DNA of 59,509 bases from Branchiostoma floridae (Eukaryota; Chordata; Leptocardii; Amphioxiformes; Branchiostomatidae), in contig NW_023365714.1 in assembly GCF_000003815.2 (NCBI RefSeq), positions 64,001 to 123,509 on the forward strand. Direction: 5' to 3'. A program made the position numbers and the translations under genes. This document shows, piece by piece, positions 53,801-59,509 of this stretch. A model generated the notes under the pieces. That model ran no database searches. It saw only the letters and a program-made list of their open reading frames with translations, and was not told the DNA's origin. How positions within the stretch are numbered: the first letter of the stretch is position 1; each line of letters starts with the position of its first letter.

Positions 53801-54229
53801 AAAAAGCAAATAATGTGTGAGGGGATCAAATGTTACAATCCAGACTTACACAATTGTAACTGGTGTCTTATGTCTTAAGGGCGGTTACCAGTTAAAGGTA
53901 TACAAAACAAAACAAACAAACCTCTCCTATGGACACCCTGTCGTGATGAAATTATACAGAACAAACAAACAACAACGAACCTCTCTGATGGAGACCTTGT
54001 CCTGCTGGAGCCTCCGTTTCATGAGTTTGGAGCAGCAGATGTTGACAGAGTTCAGCACGTGGGACGTGTTATACTCCAGAAACGACCGGCTGTCAATCAG
54101 GAGCGTCTTCGGGAGTCCGCCCTGCAACATGGCGGCCAGCCGCTCGCAGTTCAACAAATTCGCTTGGTACTTCAGTAGCGACTCCGCCATCGCTTCGCGC
54201 ATGCTCGCCGTTTTGGCTTTCATCGTCAT
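25750..54229 (-). CDS. DUSP16: Dual-specificity MAP kinase phosphatase, DUSP8/DUSP16 class
   Basis: Removes phosphate from Tyr and Thr of MAP kinases (JNK and p38 for this class). Six coding exons, from the start: 54229-53981, 53537-53378, 29062-28896, 28662-28503, 28023-27900, 26872-25750; 1,983 nt, 660 codons plus stop, all junctions AG/GT with closing phases. Human DUSP16 is 665 residues. The ATG at 54229 has an in-frame TAA at 54301-54299 and no start between. Domains: rhodanese-like with kinase-interaction motif (25-150), catalytic domain (165-310), Ser-rich tail. Introns are 443, 24,315, 233, 479 and 1,027 nt. It is probably the single orthologue of vertebrate DUSP8 and DUSP16; I cannot choose between the two names. 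Confidence 0.93.
26873..27580 (-). repeat. Repeated copies of the DUSP16 exon 6 acceptor region
   Basis: The acceptor region of exon 6 (minus strand: AAGACGTTTCTACCCTTCC...AG/ATACGTG) recurs in intron 5 near 27048, 27213 and 27541, spacing about 175, 168 and 2x163 nt. The copy at 27212-27193 also holds 20 nt of exon 6 (ATACATGAAGGACAAGAGGC, one change) after CTGCAG. The one at 27541 has lost its AG. Same architecture as the YEATS2 exon 3 array, in a different gene. Confidence 0.85.
27900..29062 (-). CDS. DUSP16: DUSP16 exons 3-5: catalytic domain
   Basis: Exon 3 (29062-28896): [20 protein letters not shown], the start of the phosphatase domain. Exon 4 (28662-28503): [20 protein letters not shown] and [14 protein letters not shown], where Asp228 is the likely general acid. 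Exon 5 (28023-27900): [12 protein letters not shown] gives the P-loop HCxxGxxR, with nucleophile Cys259 and Arg265. All catalytic residues are present, so the enzyme should be active. Confidence 0.95.
29999..30152. mobile_element. MITE-like relic with TTTCCAAACTGGG ends
   Basis: ATTTCCAAACTGGGGCC at the left and GGTCCCAGTTTGGAAAT at the right are inverted with one mismatch, about 120 nt apart. No coding capacity. Target duplications not seen. Confidence 0.55.
30530..31320. repeat. Degenerate interspersed AAATTCCCACAC motif region
   Basis: More than fifteen variants of AATTCCCACAC or AATTCCCATACG occur at irregular spacing across 800 nt. It looks like a very old minisatellite whose unit has decayed. 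Confidence 0.6.
31850..31975. promoter_or_regulatory. GC/CpG-rich islet inside intron 2
   Basis: A GC-rich stretch (CCCGCGGGGAGC, GGGCGCGTTATCGCCGCGG) interrupts AT-rich intron. It has no open frame of interest. It could be an enhancer or an internal promoter; no motif proves either. Confidence 0.3.
34556..34806. mobile_element. MITE with 31-bp inverted ends, centre lost in a gap
   Basis: Left end TACCCCCCTCACATTAGGCG continuing to CGATTCGATC, right end its exact inverse, with TAA on both sides (34553-34555, 34807-34809) as a possible 3-bp target duplication of PIF/Harbinger type. A nominal 100-N gap (34677-34776) removes the middle; the palindrome itself may have caused the gap. Confidence 0.8.
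35789..35810. promoter_or_regulatory. Octamer + ATGATGTCAT module, copy 1
   Basis: ATTTGCAT (POU octamer) followed after four bases by ATGATGTCAT (CRE/AP-1-like). The same pair with the same spacing recurs at 36233-36254 although the flanks differ. Confidence 0.4.
36233..36254. promoter_or_regulatory. Octamer + ATGATGTCAT module, copy 2
   Basis: Same arrangement as at 35789-35810; the 22 bp differ at two spacer bases only. Just downstream is a GC-rich patch (36260-36320) in otherwise AT-rich sequence. Confidence 0.4.
37050..37497. mobile_element. Decayed copy of the hAT MITE at 16054
   Basis: Shares GGTACCAGTACAGAAAATTC, GGTCCGGACATGAACCTGGA, GAATCTGTTTGGTGGA.TATT and the terminal arms with the element at 16054-16486, but has lost clean ends and target duplications, so it is an older insertion of the same family. 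Confidence 0.8.
37678..38026 (+). mobile_element. 349-bp element with palindromic CCTGCAGGAATT array, copy 1
   Basis: Begins ATATAAGAAGCTCC and ends GGAATGGCCTT. The second half is a run of 12-nt CCTGCAGGAATT units, each self-complementary, so the strand can fold on itself at many registers. A copy of the same length and near-identical sequence lies inverted at 45763-46111. No terminal repeats, target duplication or coding frame of meaning. Confidence 0.85.
39525..39600 (+). mobile_element. tRNA-like SINE head
   Basis: A box TGGCGACAGCGG (39525-39536), anticodon arm CTGGA-TTTGTGA-TCCGG (TGT), B box GGTTTGAATCC (39567-39577). Same tRNA-Thr-like origin as the SINE at 5480, but a different body follows. 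Confidence 0.7.
39715..39990. repeat. Nested inverted and direct repeats with poly(C)/poly(A)
   Basis: Arms around GGAATATACACCGG..AAGCTTGTACGGGCTA and their inverse lie either side of long C and A runs. CAAGCTTCCCAGAGAG plus CCGGTGAAGGAG is then repeated directly (39797 and 39955). Rearranged mobile DNA of unknown type. Confidence 0.65.
40300..42370. mobile_element. Composite repeat block
   Basis: Two sets of a roughly 28-nt unit around GGTAACGCTTAACGGTGAATT (40293-40380 and 42190-42355) bracket four diverged copies of a GGACC..TGAAACGCCATTTCCTGCATTTT segment (about 40705, 40890, 41940, 42105) and two inverted copies of AAAACCCTGTCCAGTC (41041-41095; 41840-41900). Probably a non-autonomous element with internal duplications; boundaries uncertain. 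Confidence 0.55.
42440..42505 (-). mobile_element. tRNA-like SINE remnant, minus strand
   Basis: On the minus strand an A box TAGCTTGAGTGG (42501-42490) and B box GGTTAAAATCC (42456-42446) are at tRNA spacing. No recognisable body. Confidence 0.55.
43563..43875 (-). pseudogene. LINE polymerase C-terminal fragment, frameshifted
   Basis: Minus-strand peptides [20 protein letters not shown] with [12 protein letters not shown], then in another frame [15 protein letters not shown] and YIYNCFKR, are typical of the C-terminal end of LINE polymerases (a C-x2-C...HF...C cluster). A frameshift lies between the halves. Dead copy. Confidence 0.75.
44120..44171. repeat. Perfect 15-bp hairpin
   Basis: TGATACTGATAGCCA and its inverse with a 22-nt loop that itself contains a short ATTC/GAAT match. 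Probably part of a mobile element. Confidence 0.8.
45184..45278. repeat. Nested hairpin
   Basis: Inner arms AAAAGTACTGTAC / GTACAGTACTTTT (13 bp, 7-nt loop, 45218-45250) lie inside outer arms AATAGGATAA / TTATCCTATT. The layout suggests a short foldback element. Confidence 0.75.
45763..46111 (-). mobile_element. 349-bp element with palindromic array, copy 2 (inverted)
   Basis: Reverse complement of 37678-38026 with the same length and only a few differences that I can see (for example AATTT versus AACTT near one end). The flanks differ, so only the element is shared. Confidence 0.9.
47718..48421. repeat. Two old tandem duplications
   Basis: 47718-47900 and 47930-48080 share CCATATGCCAATAAT and the order of neighbouring words. 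48232-48318 and 48326-48421 share GCTGATAGC..ACAAC..CCTGCAAAATTAGC and ACCAGGCTAACT. Both pairs are diverged. Confidence 0.6.
48744..49026. repeat. 24-bp minisatellite, about 11 copies
   Basis: Unit ACCTGTCAATCATGACTGCA plus GACA, with varied third quarter. Each unit contains CACCTGTCAA-like words that overlap E-box and homeodomain-type motifs. Confidence 0.85.
51103..51236. repeat. 38-bp minisatellite, 3.5 copies
   Basis: Unit begins CAGGGGAGGTTCAGTAACAT and ends CACACACCTGGGCAG. Confidence 0.95.
52950..53100 (+). mobile_element. Possible LINE polymerase end fragment
   Basis: The plus-strand frame has [20 protein letters not shown] followed by LP, resembling the terminal FFPRTIxxWNxLP motif of LINE polymerases. 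Only this motif supports the call. Confidence 0.35.
53378..54229 (-). CDS. DUSP16: DUSP16 exons 1-2: rhodanese/kinase-binding domain
   Basis: Exon 1 (54229-53981) encodes residues 1-83 with [20 protein letters not shown] and [12 protein letters not shown], near-identical to human DUSP16, where the basic KRR cluster binds the MAP kinase docking groove (Lys71, Arg72, Arg73 here). The first about 27 residues extend beyond the human start. Exon 2 (53537-53378) encodes [10 protein letters not shown] and [10 protein letters not shown] 55-nt repeat places a second donor-like CACAG/GTCAG downstream of exon 2, at 53323/53322; it would shift frame. Confidence 0.93.
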
Positions 54230-55021
54230 CGATTTTCTTCTCGCGTTCCTTCGAAAATCGTTCCTACGATCGGATCGTTTCTCTCCTGTCCAACGCAGTT
54301 AAACCGTTCTTTGGTTGGCCATGGAGTCCTGACAATATTGCACTTGCCCTTTCCTAAAAATTAAAATCGACATTCAAACTACTTCAGCTTTTCTCTTCCT
54401 CCTGCGTTCTCTTTCCTTCCTTCGTTTCTTTCACTCCTTCCTTCCACAGTTACGATAGATCTTGTAGACATCAGTTGGGGTCTTCTGAGGACACTGAAAT
54501 AAGAAAAACGTTTGTTTTATTTTGCTTTTTGACAATTGATTTCAACCTGACAGATGAAAAAAAAAAAATCGCACTGCCTAAAAATAAGAAAAATGTGTAT
54601 CAATCATCAAATACCAGAAAAAATTACAAAAATAGCAAATTTCTTAAACAGAGAATGCTTGCCTACGTTTTTAGTCTCAAAAATAGATTAAATGGAAAAA
54701 ATAAGAAACTTGTATCTCGTGCCTGCTTTTGAAGGTTCCTCCTTTCTAGCTGAGTCACTGTTACGGTACTAGTTGTGAGGAGGCCATCTTTAGCTCATAA
54801 TCTACCTGGCCAGGTATACGTAGACAGTACCTATGAGTCACTATCACATCTGTTGTACAGGTACAGACTCCACAGGTGTGTTTGTGCCCCGGTACCTAAC
54901 GTTATTCCAGCTCAGTCAGGAGCTCATCTAAAATTCATGAGCAGCTTTTCAGTCGTCTGGCCCACAACAGCTGATGGCATCTAACAACAAATCGTTACGC
55001 TGTAGTGTTGAGACTGTCGTG

Positions 55022-55378
55022 TTCCCTTACTACATGCTACTGTTCCCTTACTACATGCTACTGTTCCCTTACTACATGTTACTGTTCCCTTACTACATGC
55101 TACTGTTCCCTTACTACATGCTACTGTTCCCTTACTACATGCTACTGTTCCCTTACTACATGCTACTGTTCCCTTACTACATGCTACTGTTCCCTTACTA
55201 CATGCTACTGTTCCCTTACTACATGCTACTGTTCCCTTACTACATGCTACTGTTCCCTTACTACATGCTACTGTTCCCTTACTACATGCTACTGTTCCCT
55301 TACTACATGCTACTGTTCCCTTACTACATGCTACTGTTCCCTTACTACATGCTACTGTTCCCTTACTACATGTTACTG
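55022..55378. repeat. 21-bp minisatellite, 17 copies, flanked by a duplicated block
   Basis: Unit TTCCCTTACTACATGCTACTG (21 nt), almost perfectly homogeneous. A flank of about 70 bp (CAGCTGATG..ATCTAACAACAAATCGTTAC..GTGTTGAGACTGTCGTG) stands before the array (54965) and again after it (55389). Because 21 is a multiple of 3 it is open in several frames, which is not evidence of coding. Confidence 0.97.
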
Positions 55379-57260
55379 CTGGCCCACAATAGCTGATGTC
55401 ATCTAACAACAAATCGTTACGCTGTAGTGTTGAGACTGTCGTGTTCCCTTACTACATAGTACTGCTGTAGAATTAGTTGAAAATGCAAATGTAAAATATT
55501 TTTTGTCTTCAGATAGTCATCAAAATGTCTTCCTTAATGATTCCGAATTGAGAACAAGGTTTGGCAACAATAACTTCTTTTGAAGCTATGCTGTAAATGA
55601 AGCAAACACTGTTACGTTTAAAGCCAGGTATTAAAGGTTTGTTTTCAGGCAACAAATGTGATGCTGATGTTTTCTTTTCATCCTCTTTGAAAGACTTGTT
55701 TTTTACCCAGTCTATCACTTGTAGATTTCTACAGAATATCAACCTTCAAGCTTTCTGGCTGTTTTGTACAAAAATCGATTGCTAAAAAAATTAATATACT
55801 AAGTACAGTATTTCAAAAGACTTTTGAAATAAGATGTTAAGACCTTTAAGTTAAAGACAAAACGGGGCAGCTCCCAAGCCCAGTTACTGCCTTCAGAACA
55901 CAATTTCGCCTTGAACAGAAAGTGAAAGAAACTTTCAAACCAAGGCTTGACCTAAATAACACCATTTTGATCCTTCCCAATTAAGTCAAAGTCCGGTACT
56001 CTGCACACATCTCTACCCTACCACTGAGTCTAGATCTACCGTCTCACTAGCCAGGTTTTTGACCAGTGACTAACCCAGACCTTTGTCCAGTAATAACGGC
56101 CGACAGCACAATACAGGGTTATGTCATCCCTGATTCTGATTCGCTGAATCATCGCCTCGCCACGTTGTGCCAGGCTACGCTAACAATTCTAACGGTTAAA
56201 GACTACATGATAGAAATACCTTGGTTTTTAACTATCCTTGTTGAAATATTAATATTGAATATTCACAAAAGCAAAATCAAACCAAGCCTGAGGATAAATT
56301 TGTATTCTAGTTTATACAATAGTAAACACAGAACCAGGGACTTAATATATGTTTTCCTCTTACTAGAATCTTAGACTTTAGAGGTTTGTCTTAATCTTTT
56401 AAATTCATTATTTTTTACTGTATGAATACTATGATGTCCAAAAAAACTGATAACATAATTGTTGTGGCCTGAGAGACTGTCCCTGTTCTGTACCTGTTGG
56501 TAACACCTGCGGATGATCAGGTGTGTTGACCTCACCTGTACTATGTGGTGCACTGTGTCAGGTACAAAGTCTGGTATAAAGTAGAGTAGTCTAAAGTCCA
56601 CAGTCAACGCCACACCGGGGGAAACTTCTAGAACTTTCTCACAAAACTCTGCGTTTCTGGGGGTTTAGAATCTTAACTGTGACTTGTGTCTTTGTAGGGG
56701 CTGTTTCTTCTTTCTTCAAGTCAAACACGATTACTGCTCACGAAGGACTCCAGAGTTTTAGTTTGTGAGATTATAATTATTTTTGGATGATGATGAAATA
56801 CTGATAGGAAATCTTACGTAACGTTTAAAGCTTTAACACTGATCAGAAAACTAGATTTTATAGTACAGGCTGTTTTTTGCTTTTAATTGAAAAGAAATCT
56901 TATCGTTGACGAAAAAACTACAGATATAATTTTCTTTAACGCTAGCTAGTATGATGTAAGAGTGACTATTAAAATCAAAAATAAATTACGAGTAAGACTC
57001 AAAAAAGGAACAAATTTAATGCCTTTAAAAGGAAAGTCTGGTATTGAACATTTTGTACTTGGTACCCTGGGGTCCTCTATCAGTCTATGATAATTATTAT
57101 TTAGAATTAGAATGACCAGAAAACATGTACAGAAAAATCACATCTAAAAACAACCTTTGTCCACTAGAAATTTCTGCCTATTTGAGTAACAAAAATATTT
57201 CCCTATGCATTTCTATGATGATATTGTATAAGATACCCAGGTATGTAACGTTATATCACC

Positions 57261-57280
57261 CAGGTGAGATATCTCACCTG
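57261..57280. promoter_or_regulatory. 20-bp palindrome of two CAGGTG E-boxes
   Basis: CAGGTGAGATATCTCACCTG is a perfect palindrome with an E2/ZEB-type box at each end; another CACCTG follows at 57291. Could bind paired bHLH or zinc-finger repressors. Confidence 0.4.
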
Positions 57281-57659
57281 TACTGTTATCTCACCTGTAT
57301 GGTTTCACACCTGTCCTGGAAGATGTCGGTCTCTTGTAATCTTGAAGACGTTGTTTTGGCAGTTCAGACTCCTTGTGTCGTTCCTTAAGTCTTGTCAGTC
57401 TTGTTTGAGGCGGAATTTGTAAGTTTCCCGTTTTAGCAGTGCGTTATTGTTGCGTGGCCGATGGTAACGTTAGAATGAGTCAGAGTCAGGCAGTCAACAA
57501 ACCTTCAGAAACACGAACGGTACAGGTCTGAACCCTTCTCACAGGCACGGCACACGGGCTGGATCCCTGCACGATCCGATCTCACCCTTCAGCAGGATCT
57601 GGGCAGGATCTACGCGTGTGTAGGTCCCGGTAATCTGGGTCCGGATCTCAGGATGGAGG

Positions 57660-58100
57660 AGCTAACGTGGTACTTGCCTGGTGTTGGCGCGGGTCCCTCC
57701 TCCTGTATGTGGGGGGTTGGGCCGGGCTAGCGGGCTCTGTACGGGCGGTACGCGGCGCAGGGGCGGGGGGAGGGCCGGGGGGACTGTGCAGCTCACGCTG
57801 CCGGGGCCTGGGCGGGCATGGCGGCGGTTACGGGCGGGTTTGGGGCCGGCACGGCACGGGAAATCTCCGGACGGAGGCAGGAAAAAAGAAAACACTGCGG
57901 GCCGAAACCTGGGCAGGCATGACATCACCGCGCTAAAAATAGAACACACGTCATGGCCGGCCAATCAGCGCGCCCGACGTGCCCGTTACCATGACATCAC
58001 TCCGGGCCAATCAGCGCCGCGCGTCTTGTGGTTTCGTCATGACTTCCGAGTGCGGGGAAAGTTTGGTCAAACTTCGCGCGCGGTTTCGCTGAAAAGGAAA
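57660..58100. promoter_or_regulatory. GC-rich CpG promoter candidate
   Basis: High GC with many CpG, GC-box GGGGCGGGG near 57757, two copies of GGCCAATCAGCG with CCAAT at 57961 and 58007, and a CRE-like TGACATCAC between them. It may drive the phosphatase gene leftward, a gene to the right, or both. Confidence 0.5.
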
Positions 58101-58739
58101 TATTCGGACAACTAGAAAAATAATTCACAGAACGAAAACATTTTCCAAAACAGCACGGTTGCCTCTACACGACGTACATAATTTCAATCTATTTGTATTA
58201 CTATCAATCGCTTATGTTACACACCCAAATCGTAAGTACCCGCACTATAAGTCCATCCGTGGTTCCATTAACTTGCCAAGGAAATGATGCGAATGATACA
58301 GTTGATCGATTGACCAAAAAGCCGGAAACAACAGTTTTAAGAACAGAGCTGTCGGTTCTTGGTGGTGAACATGTTTTGACTACTGTGAGTGTTTTACTTC
58401 CGAGTTTTGCGTAAGGGGAACCACTGCTGGAGGAAGTAGGGAAAATACAAGTACGGAAACCACTCATCACTTTCCACGGCAAACAGCAAACATTTTTTTT
58501 CCTACTCTATTTCCGGGAACGATAAACGTCATTATACAGACTGCCAGATTTGGCCAATTTCCGACATATTTTAGGCACCAATGATGTCTAGTGAATGATC
58601 ATAATTTATAGCTTAGAGCCATCGTTTGCCGATTATTCCTTGGAAAGAAAGCTTCCCTCTTTCCGGCTTCGCGATTTTATCTCCGTTATTCAAGTTCTCA
58701 GTACTACAGTAGAAAGTTCGCGAACCCCCGACAGGAGCG

Positions 58740-58980
58740 GTGTTACGTAAACACACCTGTCCTCAGGTGTCCCACAGGTGAGTCATATGGAGGTGGCGGT
58801 CAGAGCGCACGTGAGCGTCATAGGTGGCCTACAGGTAACATACAGGTGACCTGCAGGTAACTTGTTCTCCAAGCAGAGGTGAGCGGCAAAAAATCCCGGC
58901 CTCCCGACCTAACCTCTGCTTGGAGACTACAGGTACCACACAGGTGACCTACAGGTGACCTACAGGTAGCGGCGGCGCAC
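58740..58980. promoter_or_regulatory. E-box-dense cluster with inverted repeat
   Basis: Many ACAGGTGACCT words in a row, so CAGGTG and CACGTG boxes cluster, around a perfect 15-bp inverted repeat TCTCCAAGCAGAGGT (58866-58880 and inverse 58912-58926). The inverted repeat is likely a small MITE inserted in the cluster. Confidence 0.45.
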
Positions 58981-58992
58981 ACAAAAACCGGC

Positions 58993-59012
58993 GGGACTTT
59001 CCAATGACGTCA
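58993..59012. promoter_or_regulatory. Overlapping kappaB, CCAAT and CRE sites
   Basis: GGGACTTTCC (58993-59002), CCAAT (59001-59005) and TGACGTCA (59005-59012) follow with one- or two-base overlaps, in a GC-rich context. Matches canonical NF-kappaB, NF-Y and CREB consensus. Confidence 0.5.
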
Positions 59013-59272
59013 CCGCGCAGCTGTGCGCTTGTTTGTCGTCTGTCTGAACCTGAACTTCTGACGGTTCCAAACCAGCGTCTGGAAACTACGCAACGCTAGA
59101 GAAGTGTAGCAGGCGGCTTGGTCGACATGACAGAGTTGTATAACCCAAAAAATAAGATCAGTCCCACATACACCAATATGATACACCCTGGCTGGAAGAC
59201 TTCTGGGAGGTGCCGTTTTCTATGCCTGTTTTTGTTATTACATGTACATGTACCTCCATGAAAGGTATTGTT

Positions 59273-59315
59273 TTTGATCTCTCTCCCTCTCTCTCTCTCT
59301 CTCCCTCCCTCACTC
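59273..59315 (+). repeat. CT microsatellite
   Basis: Run of CT dinucleotides with CCCT interruptions. The sequence after it to the window edge shows no supported gene. Confidence 0.9.
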
Positions 59316-59509
59316 CTACTGTCATCATGTACACAACTACTGTCATTATTTCCCTTTGTTTACCCGCGTTGTTTGTACGTTTCTCGCCGAGACGTTTCCG
59401 CTGTTCCCAGACTAATATCGGTGGACCAGAGGAAATCAGGTACAGCCTAGTCTCCGGGCGGATGAAGGATCAAAATGATTTTTCTCGTCTTCCGGGTCAG
59501 ATGAGGAAG

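Larger units (their letters stand above)
54302..57659 (-). other. 5' flank / probable first intron of the phosphatase gene
   Basis: Upstream of the start exon. Besides the 21-bp minisatellite at 55022-55378 and a 20-bp E-box palindrome at 57261-57280, I see nothing to name. If transcription starts in the GC-rich region at 57.66-58.1 kb, this is 5' UTR intron. Confidence 0.4.

Noticed and set aside
54974-55412. Long open frames over the 21-bp array in several frames
   Set aside because: Period is a multiple of 3, so the frames are open by arithmetic; there is no start context, homology or splice support.
57662-58115. GC-rich frames of 89-144 codons
   Set aside because: CpG-island composition explains open frames; Gly/Arg/Pro-rich with no family resemblance.
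1-59509. CRISPR arrays, operons, bacterial promoters
   Set aside because: The window is intron-rich eukaryotic DNA. The tandem repeats lack unique spacers.

Overview
This is a eukaryotic genomic window with long introns, canonical GT-AG splice junctions, four runs of N, and many minisatellites, MITEs, SINE and LINE fragments. The two genes encode proteins close to vertebrate ones. Together with intron-exon minisatellites of the kind I recall being described in amphioxus, this suggests a cephalochordate (Branchiostoma). The species is an inference.

Layout. Positions 1-2497 are 5' flank and 5' UTR of the first gene, with a LINE remnant. From 2498 to 20276 (+) lies a YEATS2 orthologue. I could chain 23 coding exons with consistent splice phases into 1,664 codons plus stop. 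They run from an N-terminal helix through a YEATS acyl-lysine reader, a long low-complexity linker, a conserved C-terminal block and a histone-fold-like end. Its 3' UTR runs to about 21.9 kb. From 54229 down to 25750 (-) lies a MAP-kinase phosphatase of the DUSP8/DUSP16 class: six coding exons, 660 codons, with rhodanese/kinase-interaction domain, catalytic domain with HCxxGxSRS, and a Ser-rich tail. The genes converge tail to tail. Intron 2 of the phosphatase gene is 24.3 kb and holds most of the mobile and repetitive DNA. A GC-rich, CCAAT-bearing segment (57.66-58.1 kb) and a kappaB/CCAAT/CRE cluster near 59.0 kb are candidate promoters for this gene or a neighbour off the right edge.

How the genes work. 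YEATS2 is a chromatin reader and scaffold of the ATAC histone acetyltransferase complex. DUSP8/16 enzymes dephosphorylate JNK/p38 kinases. No shared pathway is implied by their adjacency.

The most unusual theme is tandem duplication across splice junctions. In at least six places in the two genes, the end of an intron plus the edge of the adjoining exon (or the reverse) is copied. The copies include a seven-acceptor array before YEATS2 exon 3, a partial copy of exon 18 that differs from it only at third codon positions, and two duplications or decoys that offer in-frame alternative splice sites (+114 and +108 nt). Other notable items are three hammerhead-ribozyme-like motifs, two DNA transposons with 8-bp target duplications, a near-identical 349-bp element present twice in opposite orientation, and a repeated octamer/CRE-like module in the big intron.
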